Positions 6,721-13,393 of a DNA stretch of 13,407 nucleotides are shown here, piece after piece. The position numbers were made by a program, and so were the translations under genes. The stretch spans positions 1 to 13,407 of the forward strand of contig CANRBD010000023.1 of the NCBI GenBank assembly GCA_947628765.1. The letters are read 5' to 3'. The notes under the pieces are model-generated. The model saw only the letters and a list, made by a program, of their open reading frames with translations, had not been told where the DNA came from and did no database searches. Each line of letters starts with the position of its first letter. Positions within the stretch are counted from its first letter, which is position 1. The DNA comes from an uncultured Bacilli bacterium. GTDB taxonomy: Bacteria > Bacillota_I > Bacilli_A > RF39 > UBA660.

Positions 6721-7665
6721 AAGAGTACATAAATTAGATTTTTCTTGCCAATATAAGTGATTAAAATCGTTGATTAGTTGATGTGATTTTAAGAAAAATT
6801 CATCTTTTCGTTTCGTATCGCCCATAGTACTGGTAATAGATAAACTATATGGATTTAAATCAAAGACAACGGAAACATCATTGTAATATACATCATAAAA
6901 ACCATATTTATGAGCGATTTGATAAGGAACACCTTTATTTTTAACACAATCAAGCTCATCAGATTGTTGCATATTCTGCACTAGAACTTTAGCGTTTTCC
7001 TGTTTAGTCAAATAGTAGTTATAGACTTCTTTGGCATATACACTCATGCCATGCGGGCTAACATTACCAAATTTGTCGCTATAGACAATATTATAGCCTT
7101 TAGTATTCCAATAAGCTTTAACATCGGCTAAAGGAACTTCTTCTACTAACATATCATAAGCAACATTATCACTATACAATATTAATTTATCTAAAAGATC
7201 TCTTAAAGTATAAACCCCGCCAAAATTAGTATATCTAAGAACCCCGGAACCGGTGTGATAATACTTAGATGTATAAGTTTTTTTCTTTTCTAAATCAAGT
7301 TTATTTTCATCGGCTAAATGATAGGCATAGATAGCAAGCGGAAGTTTATTAACGCTAGCCGCATATTGAACAGCATTTTCATTTTTACCAAAAGTGTATC
7401 CATCTTTTAAATCTTCATATTTAAAGTTGGCATTTGTATTATATAATTCTAAAATTTCGCTTTTTTTATTTTTTAAAGTTTCACTGAAATTTTCATCAGT
7501 AAAATTTCTAGCATTTAAACATTCTTGATATTTGGCCATATCCATTTCGGCTTCTTTATTTGACTTATCTAAAGCTTTAGCCATCTTATGTGGATAGATA
7601 ACATCGGCTAAAGATAATATAAAAATACCGATAATGATGGTTGCAATCATACACTTTCTGTCCAT
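6703..7665 (-). CDS. Class A beta-lactamase-fold serine hydrolase, membrane-anchored
   Basis: About 320 residues. An N-terminal hydrophobic segment (about 8-26) acts as a signal or anchor, followed by a polar linker and a penicillin-interacting serine hydrolase domain. Counting from the upstream ATG at 7671, the motifs are S106-V-N-K109 (the SxxK nucleophile and base), S167-D-N169 (SDN) and K255-Y-G257 (the KTG equivalent, with T replaced by Y). I cannot place the omega-loop glutamate needed by true class A beta-lactamases. The protein is therefore more likely a cell-wall peptidase or esterase of the Beta-lactamase2 group than a resistance enzyme. The start at 7665 is preferred because AGGTGA lies six bases before it but directly abuts the ATG at 7671. 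It has its own promoter and terminator. Confidence 0.85.
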   Translation of the reverse strand: MDRKCMIATIIIGIFILSLADVIYPHKMAKALDKSNKEAEMDMAKYQECLNARNFTDENFSETLKNKKSEILELYNTNANFKYEDLKDGYTFGKNENAVQYAASVNKLPLAIYAYHLADENKLDLEKKKTYTSKYYHTGSGVLRYTNFGGVYTLRDLLDKLILYSDNVAYDMLVEEVPLADVKAYWNTKGYNIVYSDKFGNVSPHGMSVYAKEVYNYYLTKQENAKVLVQNMQQSDELDCVKNKGVPYQIAHKYGFYDVYYNDVSVVFDLNPYSLSITSTMGDTKRKDEFFLKSHQLINDFNHLYWQEKSNLCTLENKPK

Positions 7666-7683
7666 ACGCATTCACCTAGACCT

Positions 7684-7692
7684 ATTATAGCA
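7684..7692 (-). promoter_or_regulatory. Probable extended -10 promoter of the serine hydrolase
   Basis: The minus strand reads TGCTATAAT (TATAAT at 7684-7689). No clear -35. Predicted transcription starts near 7677, giving a leader of about 12 nt that begins at AGGTGA. Confidence 0.6.
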
Positions 7693-7700
7693 CTTTTTTT

Positions 7701-7732
7701 AAAGAAAAAAATAGATTTCCTATTTTTTCTTT
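7701..7732 (-). terminator. Intrinsic terminator of the 7720-8361 gene
   Basis: An A-rich arm AAAG-A7-TAG (7701-7714) pairs with CTA-T6-CTTT (7720-7732) with one bulged A; loop ATTTC. The gene's TAG stop (7720-7722) is in the stem. Confidence 0.78.
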
Positions 7733-8361
7733 GTTATTATTTTATGATTATTTGATATTTTTTCGCCATTTTTATTTTTAATATGTAAAGAATTATATTT
7801 AAGAAGATTTTGATTCGCTAGAGTGACATTTTCAAAAAAGTTTTGCATTTCTTCTAAATGATCTTTCGCATATTTTAAAGCTTCTTTTTCCGTGATAACT
7901 TCACCTAATTTATCATTACAATAAGGAAAGCCATCATAAGAGCGATATGCTGTATAAGGCATGTCCCAAAAAACTCCATTAGTTAAGCCCACATAATTAT
8001 CTATACATACGCTATACTCATCTGGAATATCATTAGTCATAGCTAAAGCAAGCATTCTTGGTCCGGTTTTCCTTAAAGTTTTAACTTCGATATGCGGATT
8101 AGCAATAAGATTCGTATTTTCTTTGTTAAAGTTTGTAATAAAAGTTTTGGCCACTATTTTGCCATCTAAAAGTTCCATATGGTAATCCATATAATTTTGA
8201 TCATTAACTACAACTTTTATAGGAATTTTTATATCAACTTTTTTATCAGCAATTAACTCGCTAACATACTTTAATTTTGCATCTTGTTTAATAAAATAAA
8301 TATGTTTATAATCAAGCAAAATCCAAAACTCACGATCTAAATCTTCAAACAAATACATCAT
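7720..8361 (-). CDS. Protein of unknown function, 213 aa
   Basis: I do not recognise this protein. It has no signal peptide and no clear membrane segment. The N-terminal part (about 1-90) alternates charged and hydrophobic residues as in a beta-rich fold. A central segment (about 115-155) is aromatic with two cysteines and contains YTAYRSYDGFPYC. A helix follows (about 158-180), and the C terminus is lysine-rich. The gene starts with two adjacent ATGs; GGGG five bases before the first favours 8361, though this ribosome site is poorer than its neighbours'. It lies 17 bases after the stop of the deoxyribosyltransferase-like gene with no terminator between, so the two form a two-gene unit, which is the only hint about its role. 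Confidence 0.78.
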   Translation of the reverse strand: MMYLFEDLDREFWILLDYKHIYFIKQDAKLKYVSELIADKKVDIKIPIKVVVNDQNYMDYHMELLDGKIVAKTFITNFNKENTNLIANPHIEVKTLRKTGPRMLALAMTNDIPDEYSVCIDNYVGLTNGVFWDMPYTAYRSYDGFPYCNDKLGEVITEKEALKYAKDHLEEMQNFFENVTLANQNLLKYNSLHIKNKNGEKISNNHKIITKKK

Positions 8362-8378
8362 AACAGCCCCATTCTATT

Positions 8379-8798
8379 TTAAATTAAATCAATATTACCA
8401 TTAATTATAATTGGTGCGAAACCTTCAATTTCATCTTTAAGCATTCCCTCGGGAATATCATTATATAGATAAATTTTTTTATGAAGTCTAAAAGCATCAT
8501 ACATTTCTAGGAAAGTAGCTCCACCTATATAATTTTTTAAAATTTTATCACCTTTTTCTTTGTCAAAGTTTAAAACCAAAACGGCGTCCATTTCTTTAAT
8601 TGTGTTTATACTTTGATTAAACATTTCGGCTTTAAAATCTTGATGAGCTTTTTTACCTAAATTTCTTACTTTATCTTCAGCTTCTGGATCATCATAACAA
8701 TTAGGTAAGCAAACTATATGTTGGCGATTTTCTAGTTTTTCTTTAATCTCTGGAATGTATTTATAAAATTTTTTACTACAAATTAATAATATTTTCAT
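8379..8798 (-). CDS. Nucleoside 2-deoxyribosyltransferase-like protein
   Basis: 139 residues, probably cytoplasmic. It starts with a Rossmann-like strand (MKILLICSKKFY), has a DAVLVLNFDK strand in the middle, and then NYIGGATFLEM at about 89-99, followed by KKIYLYND. This order, with a strand, a glycine-rich GGATFLEM helix start and a final strand, resembles the small deoxyribosyltransferase/nucleotide N-hydrolase fold, which cleaves or transfers the base of deoxynucleosides; the glutamate in FLEM would correspond to the catalytic one. Substrate cannot be told, and a non-enzymatic relative is possible. AAGGAAG precedes the ATG. Only about 25 bases separate it from the trigger-factor terminator and I see no promoter there, so it may depend on read-through from mraY-tig. 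Confidence 0.7.
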   Translation of the reverse strand: MKILLICSKKFYKYIPEIKEKLENRQHIVCLPNCYDDPEAEDKVRNLGKKAHQDFKAEMFNQSINTIKEMDAVLVLNFDKEKGDKILKNYIGGATFLEMYDAFRLHKKIYLYNDIPEGMLKDEIEGFAPIIINGNIDLI

Positions 8799-8822
8799 TT
8801 TCTTCTTCCTTTCTAATCTTTA

Positions 8823-8852
8823 AAAAAAGGAAAAAATATCCCTATTTTTCCT
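8823..8852 (-). terminator. Intrinsic terminator of mraY-tig
   Basis: AGGAAAAAATA (8828-8838) pairs with TATTTTTCCT (8843-8852) around TCCC with one bulged A. On the minus strand the stem is followed by a long T run. The tig TAG stop (8842-8844) overlaps the stem. Confidence 0.85.
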
Positions 8853-10098
8853 CTTTTAATAATTCCATTGCTTTACGCATTTGCATATCGTATTTTACCA
8901 TCTCTAAACCACCAAATAGTTTAAGAAATTCATCCTTTTCCATTTGGTATTTTTCAGCCATTTTGGTAGCTTCCTCTGTGGCTTGTTTGTCAGTGATTTT
9001 AATATTTTCCACTTTGGCAATTTCTTCAAGCATAAGACGATATGTAATTCTTTTATTAGCTTCTTCGGTCATTTGATCTCTTAAAGCTTTTTCATCAGAA
9101 TTTGTAAATTTATAATATTGTTCTAATGAAAGACCTTGCATTTGTAAATTTTCAGCGTATTGTTTAATCATACGATCTAATTCTTCTTCAGTCATCACTT
9201 CAGGAATCTCAATTTCCGTATTTTTAGCCGCCTCATCTAATAACTCATCCATGTATTTATTTTCAATGTTGGCTTCTTTTTGTGATAAAATACCTTTTTT
9301 AATTTCTTTTTCTAATGTTTCTTTTGAAGTTACTCCTTCCATAGCTAAATCTTCAAAGAAATCTTTATCAAGTTCAGGAACTTTAATTTCTTTAACTTCA
9401 TGAATTTTTACTTTAAAGATGGCTTCTTTACCTTTTAAATCTTCAGCATGATAATCTTTAGGGAAAGTAACTTTAACATCTTTTTCATCGCCAGCTTTAA
9501 GACCAATTAATTGTTCTTCAAAGCCAGGAATGAACATTCCACTACCAATCGTTAAAGAATAATTTTCAGCTTTACCACCATCAAATGGTACACCATCTAC
9601 AGAACCTTCAAAATCGATAATGGCAATATCCCCATTAACAATCGGCTCTTCTTTTAAAATGTTTTCAGCATATTTGTTACGAACATTTTCGATAGCTTTT
9701 TCAAGTTCTTCTTTAGTAACTTCAGCTTTTTCTTTTTTAACTTTTAAACCTTTATATTGGCCTAATTTAACATCAGGTCTTAAAGTTAAAACGAAATTAA
9801 ATTCGATTGACTCATCATCGATATTATTAAAAGTAATTTCTGGTTTTGCCACTAATTCACCAATAATATCTTTATTATCATCAAGCATTTTCATATATGC
9901 TTTTTCAATTACTAAATCAGCAGCATCCATATATAAAGATTGTTTTCCATATTTTTTAAGGAAAATTTCTTTTGGAGCTTTTCCAGGTCTAAAACCATCA
10001 ATTTTGACTTTTTTATTAGCTTTTTGAAAAGCTTTATCAAGGGCCTCTTCCCATTCCTTACCTTCAATTTTTACTTCAATTTCTTTTGTTTTACTCAT
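8842..10098 (-). CDS. tig: Trigger factor (ribosome-associated chaperone and prolyl isomerase)
   Basis: 418 residues with the full three-domain layout. The N-terminal ribosome-binding domain carries the signature GFRPGKAP at 35-42, which docks at the peptide exit tunnel. An FKBP-type peptidyl-prolyl isomerase domain spans about 150-235, with the DFEGSVDGVPFDGG start and a GSGMFIPGFEEQLIGL stretch. The helical C-terminal chaperone domain follows and ends in KEEK. Length and order are normal. AGGAGG precedes the ATG. It starts 15 bases after the mraY stop, so it is cotranscribed with mraY and ends at a strong terminator. It folds nascent chains in the cytoplasm. The position next to mraY is unusual; in many bacteria tig lies beside clpP or clpX. 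Confidence 0.97.
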   Translation of the reverse strand: MSKTKEIEVKIEGKEWEEALDKAFQKANKKVKIDGFRPGKAPKEIFLKKYGKQSLYMDAADLVIEKAYMKMLDDNKDIIGELVAKPEITFNNIDDESIEFNFVLTLRPDVKLGQYKGLKVKKEKAEVTKEELEKAIENVRNKYAENILKEEPIVNGDIAIIDFEGSVDGVPFDGGKAENYSLTIGSGMFIPGFEEQLIGLKAGDEKDVKVTFPKDYHAEDLKGKEAIFKVKIHEVKEIKVPELDKDFFEDLAMEGVTSKETLEKEIKKGILSQKEANIENKYMDELLDEAAKNTEIEIPEVMTEEELDRMIKQYAENLQMQGLSLEQYYKFTNSDEKALRDQMTEEANKRITYRLMLEEIAKVENIKITDKQATEEATKMAEKYQMEKDEFLKLFGGLEMVKYDMQMRKAMELLKEEK

Positions 10099-10113
10099 TT
10101 TCTATTCCTCCTA

Positions 10114-11097
10114 TTAAATCCATACACCAAAGCCAATAGCGGCCATGCTTAAGATTAAACCAACTGACCAAAATAATCTAACAATATCGACTTCGGCCCA
10201 ACCAAGTTTTTCAAAATGATGATGTAATGGGGCCATTTTAAAGACTTTGCGATGAAATTTTTTGATAGCCGTTAGTTGTATGATAACACTTAAGGTTTCA
10301 ATAATAAATACTCCAGCCACAACGCCTAATGTAATTTCATGGTTTGTGATAATAGCTACACTACCTAAAACGGCTCCTAAAGCTAGTGAACCAGTATCAC
10401 CCATAAATACTTTAGCTGGATAACAGTTATAGACTAAGAAACCAACTAAAGCTCCAACTGTGACAAAGCAAAAAATGGCGAGATCTTCATTACCTTGAGT
10501 CCAAGGCGATCCCCAACAAATAATACCAAAGGCAAAAAAGGCAATAGCGGAAAGACCACCGGCTAATCCATCTAAACCATCGGTAATATTAACGGAGTTG
10601 CTACTACCTACTAAGACAAATAGTAAGAAGGCTCCATATAACCAGCCTAAATCAATTTTAATACCTAAGGTATGAATATCTAAAACTGGCTCGTTACCAC
10701 TGCTTAAATATATATAGAAGAATACTTGGATCAATAATTTTACAAAAATTGAAAGACCTTTATTATTATGTTTTTTTACCACTAAGTAATCATCAATATA
10801 TCCTAGTAAAGCATATGTAATAAAGACAAATAAAACGATAAATAAATTCGATGTAAATTGCATTTTATCTGTCAAAATAAGGGCCATTGTAATAACAATA
10901 ATCGGAATGATAAACATGATTCCGCCCATGGTCGGAGTACCTTGTTTTTGCTCATGTCTTTTACCTAAAGTCTTACTAACATTTTGACCTAGTTTTTGTT
11001 TTTTAAGCCATTTTAAAGCAAAATAGCCAAAAATTACGGTAATTACAAACCCTAACATAATGGCCATGACCGCTTTTGCTAGTACTAACAAATGCAT
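10114..11097 (-). CDS. mraY: Phospho-MurNAc-pentapeptide transferase
   Basis: MraY joins UDP-MurNAc-pentapeptide to undecaprenyl phosphate to make lipid I, the first membrane step of peptidoglycan synthesis. About ten hydrophobic segments are visible. Counting from the GTG one codon upstream, the family marks are KRHEQKQGTPTMGG (47-60), the aspartate pair D103-D104 in YIDDY, NITDGLDGLAGG (171-182), MGDTGSLALG (233-242) and the histidine triad H293-H295 in APLHHHFEKLGW, so all catalytic positions are kept. The start is either GTG at 11100 or ATG at 11097; GGAG fits the ATG better. The gene is first in a two-gene unit with tig and is not inside a dcw cluster, where mraY normally sits between murF and murD. 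Cell-wall synthesis is thus intact in this organism. Confidence 0.97.
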   Translation of the reverse strand: MHLLVLAKAVMAIMLGFVITVIFGYFALKWLKKQKLGQNVSKTLGKRHEQKQGTPTMGGIMFIIPIIVITMALILTDKMQFTSNLFIVLFVFITYALLGYIDDYLVVKKHNNKGLSIFVKLLIQVFFYIYLSSGNEPVLDIHTLGIKIDLGWLYGAFLLFVLVGSSNSVNITDGLDGLAGGLSAIAFFAFGIICWGSPWTQGNEDLAIFCFVTVGALVGFLVYNCYPAKVFMGDTGSLALGAVLGSVAIITNHEITLGVVAGVFIIETLSVIIQLTAIKKFHRKVFKMAPLHHHFEKLGWAEVDIVRLFWSVGLILSMAAIGFGVWI

Positions 11098-11117
11098 CAC
11101 ACTCCAAACTATTTAAC

Positions 11118-11126
11118 ATTATACCA
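11118..11126 (-). promoter_or_regulatory. Probable extended -10 promoter of mraY-tig
   Basis: The minus strand reads TGGTATAAT (TATAAT at 11118-11123) without a good -35. Predicted transcription starts near 11111, about 14 nt before the ATG, and the leader keeps GGAG. Confidence 0.6.
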
Positions 11127-11155
11127 TTTTTTAAGAGTTTTTTATAGGGTTTTAA

Positions 11156-11182
11156 AAAGAAAAAGAGAAAAAATTTCTCTTA
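11156..11182 (-). terminator. Intrinsic terminator of the HAD gene
   Basis: AAGAGAAA (11163-11170) pairs with TTTCTCTT (11174-11181). On the minus strand the stem is followed by a T-rich tract. The gene's TAA stop (11180-11182) overlaps the stem. Confidence 0.82.
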
Positions 11183-11674
11183 ATCAAACATATCAATTAA
11201 AACATCTAATCTATCGATTACAGGATAGCCTTTACCATCCATGTCTAAATCAAAACGAATACTATAACCACCAGCAGCATGCCACTCATCTAAATTATGC
11301 ACAAAATCATCTACCAAAACAGCTCCTTCAGCTTTAAGCATACTTGTTTTAGAAATAGCTTTAGGCACAGGAATAATCGTAATATCGCGGAAATGTTTTC
11401 TAATTTCATTAACTTTAACAACCGCTTCATTTAAAGAATTAACGTGAGTTAAAATAGCTACATTAAATTTTTTGCTTTTAATTATTTTTTCTAAACACTG
11501 CCAACTATCATTGATGGCTTCACATTTGCTTAAAACATCGTTCCAATCTAATTCACGATAAAATTTAGCATAATTTTCTTCATTTGGCTTTAATCCTAGT
11601 TTATCAAACATTTTATAAGTAACATCGATAGAATTTACAATAACTCCATCAAAGTCAATATATAAGTTAGTCAT
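11180..11674 (-). CDS. HAD-superfamily hydrolase
   Basis: 164 residues, cytoplasmic. The haloacid-dehalogenase motifs are in order: motif I DFDGVIVNS with nucleophile D7 and acid D9, motif II threonine T76 in AILTH, a lysine at 105 or 109 for motif III, and motif IV VLVDDF with D122-D123 for magnesium. The cap is small and inserted after motif I. The size recalls 5'(3')-deoxyribonucleotidase-like HADs, but the substrate cannot be read from sequence. The ATG at 11674 follows AGGTGAT with proper spacing. The gene stands alone, with its own strong promoter upstream and its own terminator, and its neighbours give no functional hint. Confidence 0.87.
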   Translation of the reverse strand: MTNLYIDFDGVIVNSIDVTYKMFDKLGLKPNEENYAKFYRELDWNDVLSKCEAINDSWQCLEKIIKSKKFNVAILTHVNSLNEAVVKVNEIRKHFRDITIIPVPKAISKTSMLKAEGAVLVDDFVHNLDEWHAAGGYSIRFDLDMDGKGYPVIDRLDVLIDMFD

Positions 11675-11697
11675 TACATCACCTACATCTTACTATC

Positions 11698-11726
11698 ATT
11701 ATATATGATTATTCATATTTTGACAA
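11698..11726 (-). promoter_or_regulatory. Sigma-A promoter of the HAD gene
   Basis: The minus strand has TTGTCA (11721-11726), a 17-base spacer and TATAAT (11698-11703), one mismatch from consensus. Leader of about 17 nt with AGGTGAT. Confidence 0.82.
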
Positions 11727-11732
11727 CATTAG

Positions 11733-11757
11733 AAAAAAAACAGTATAAATACTGCTA
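11733..11757 (-). terminator. Intrinsic terminator of the 11755-12168 gene
   Basis: On the minus strand CAGTA-TTTA-TACTG is followed by eight T. The stem begins directly after the TAG stop (11755-11757). Confidence 0.88.
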
Positions 11758-12168
11758 TTTTTGAATCATATTTAACAAATTGATTTTAAACATATCTTTT
11801 TCAGAATGTTCTTTAGAAACCATAACTCCTTTATAAGTTACTAGCTCTGATTTATGCCCTTCACTTAAAATATCTTTTGGGCTTAATGATAAAATAATAA
11901 TTTTTTTAGTCGCTGGTTCAACTTTATAATGTAATTTGGCTTCACCATGAACTTTAACAAATAAAGCATCAGTTGGTAAAGCAATATCGTAATAATCTTG
12001 ACCATTTTCTGATTTTACTTTATCACCAATGATTTTACCATCTTTTAATAATGGATAATATTCAAAATAGAGTTTCTTAAATGCGAGCATATTGTACTTT
12101 TTAAGCGCGCTTTCGAGTTTTTTGAATTCATTTTCATTTTCATATTCAAATATATATTTATCAGCCAT
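11755..12168 (-). CDS. Protein of unknown function, 137 aa
   Basis: I do not recognise this family. It is a small cytoplasmic protein without signal or membrane segments. The first 35 residues are charged and helical (KYIFEYENENEFKKLESAL), the middle looks beta-rich (about 40-105), and a last helix carries NLLNMIQK. An upstream in-frame ATG at 12177 exists, but AAAGGA lies eight bases before the ATG at 12168 and abuts the upstream one, so 12168 is preferred. Upstream there are two overlapping AT-rich TATAAT candidates (12197-12202 and 12215-12220) without good -35 boxes. It is transcribed on its own, between the terminators of the neighbouring genes. Confidence 0.78.
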   Translation of the reverse strand: MADKYIFEYENENEFKKLESALKKYNMLAFKKLYFEYYPLLKDGKIIGDKVKSENGQDYYDIALPTDALFVKVHGEAKLHYKVEPATKKIIILSLSPKDILSEGHKSELVTYKGVMVSKEHSEKDMFKINLLNMIQK

Positions 12169-12272
12169 GCCCCTCATCCTTTCAACCTATTTTCTTATTA
12201 TATAATATTATCATATTATAGCTAAAGGGAAAAATCAATCCCTAAAACTGTTTTTCGGCTTAACTTTACAAA

Positions 12273-12294
12273 AAAATACACTATTGTGTATTTA
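12273..12294 (-). terminator. Intrinsic terminator of the 12292-13257 gene
   Basis: AAATACAC (12274-12281) pairs with GTGTATTT (12286-12293) around TATT. On the minus strand a T run follows. The gene's TAA stop (12292-12294) is inside the stem. Confidence 0.85.
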
Positions 12295-13257
12295 TTTTGT
12301 TTGACCGGTTTTAGTATATCCTTGTTTTAATAAATCGTTATTATCACAGCTATCCCATTTATAGTTATTTTTATTAACATATTTGCGGTCACGATAACGA
12401 TAATATGTTACATTTGAATATACATCTTTATTCTCATATTTGTCAGTAGTTTTAGTACAATAACGTGGTTCCATATATCTTCCGGCATTATCATAGCTAC
12501 TATCACAAACATAAATAACAGCCCCATTACTGTAGGTTTGTTTTATTGGTGGTTTTTTAACAACGTTGATACCTACTTTTACTGCTTGTGTACCTATTTT
12601 TACTCTTTCGGTTTTAGTTTGGACTTCACGATTATTAGTACTATTTACTTTAGTAGTTGACCAATTAGACCAGTTACCATAACTATAATAACCATTTTTT
12701 TTCATATACATACATTGAGTAACATCTTTAGCCTGTTTCTCTTCAGTATTTACGGTATTAGAATCATCACTGGCGTTATTTTCAGTTAATTTTTTTTTTT
12801 CACAAACCCCATTTGTACAGTAATCATAGTTGCCAAAATAGCTTATAACTTTAGCCGTTTTGTCTGTACATACTAGGTTTGTAGTCATTTTATAATCATC
12901 TTTATTTTTCTTTACTTCAACATAAGATTTTGATAAATCACATTTTTTCCCTTTACTATCAGTAAATTCTACTAGTAAATCTTCAGCAAGCATTTCTTCG
13001 AGGTTGATTTTTTTAGTGTTGCCTTCTTTTTGTGGGAGTCTTGAACCATTAAAATAACCCATCGCGGCATTTTTCATGACACCAATATTAGTATTAAATA
13101 TTTGTTCAGCATTTGTGCCTAATTTTTGTTCAATAGCTTTATCAATATACCCTTTGGTTGGAAATAGCCAAATTACAATGAAAATTAATAAAATGGCAAT
13201 TAAAATCTTAACAATTAGGCTTTTAAGCGCAAATGATCCATTATTATCCTCGTACAT
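12292..13257 (-). CDS. Membrane-anchored protein with WSxWS and YRYRD module (unknown)
   Basis: 321 residues, no recognised family. One membrane helix lies at about 13-32, with the rest predicted outside. A domain at about 40-150 holds a helix (KAIEQKLGTNAEQIFNTN and onward) and a beta-like part with cysteines at 106, 130, 147 and 152. After an acidic linker, residues 192-219 carry YGNWSNWST followed by an arginine-containing REVQTKTERV strand, and residues 285-304 carry YYRYRDRKY and a tryptophan. The layout matches the 5086-6444 protein. The frame can be read back to 13317, but the -35 and -10 boxes lie inside that extension, and AAAGGGGGG sits before the ATG at 13257, which is the start. 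Secretion, surface binding or envelope function are inferences. Confidence 0.84.
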   Translation of the reverse strand: MYEDNNGSFALKSLIVKILIAILLIFIVIWLFPTKGYIDKAIEQKLGTNAEQIFNTNIGVMKNAAMGYFNGSRLPQKEGNTKKINLEEMLAEDLLVEFTDSKGKKCDLSKSYVEVKKNKDDYKMTTNLVCTDKTAKVISYFGNYDYCTNGVCEKKKLTENNASDDSNTVNTEEKQAKDVTQCMYMKKNGYYSYGNWSNWSTTKVNSTNNREVQTKTERVKIGTQAVKVGINVVKKPPIKQTYSNGAVIYVCDSSYDNAGRYMEPRYCTKTTDKYENKDVYSNVTYYRYRDRKYVNKNNYKWDSCDNNDLLKQGYTKTGQTK

Positions 13258-13288
13258 AAAAATCCCCCCTTTGTTTAAAACGAGTGTT

Positions 13289-13317
13289 ACTATATCATTT
13301 TTTTTATTTTTTGTCAA
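13289..13317 (-). promoter_or_regulatory. Sigma-A promoter of the 12292-13257 gene
   Basis: The minus strand has TTGACA (13312-13317), a 17-base A-rich spacer and TATAGT (13289-13294). Predicted leader about 25 nt with AAAGGGGGG. It sets the start of the gene at 13257. Confidence 0.82.
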
Positions 13318-13364
13318 ATTTTTAAAAGAATGTTATTTTAAATTTGAAGTGCAACAAACAAGTA

Positions 13365-13393
13365 TTGAAAAAGACATATGAATAATCTATAAT
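13365..13393 (+). promoter_or_regulatory. Outward sigma-A promoter at the window edge
   Basis: TTGAAA (13365-13370), a 17-base spacer and TATAAT (13388-13393) on the plus strand, one mismatch from consensus. It points out of the window, so a divergent gene or RNA should begin just beyond 13400. Confidence 0.7.

Noticed and set aside
9620..10027. Plus-strand open frame of 135 codons opposite tig
   Set aside because: Antisense shadow of the trigger factor gene; no ribosome site and no family-like sequence.
11092..11337. Plus-strand 81-codon frame over the mraY start and HAD gene
   Set aside because: It crosses a terminator and two opposite-strand genes, with no ribosome site.
12226..12243. 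Hairpin AGGGA-N8-TCCCT as a second terminator or riboswitch
   Set aside because: The stem is only five pairs with no T tract in either direction and no conserved core.
13258..13317. 20-residue N-terminal extension of the 12292-13257 protein
   Set aside because: The -35 and -10 hexamers lie within it, and AAAGGGGGG precedes the ATG at 13257.
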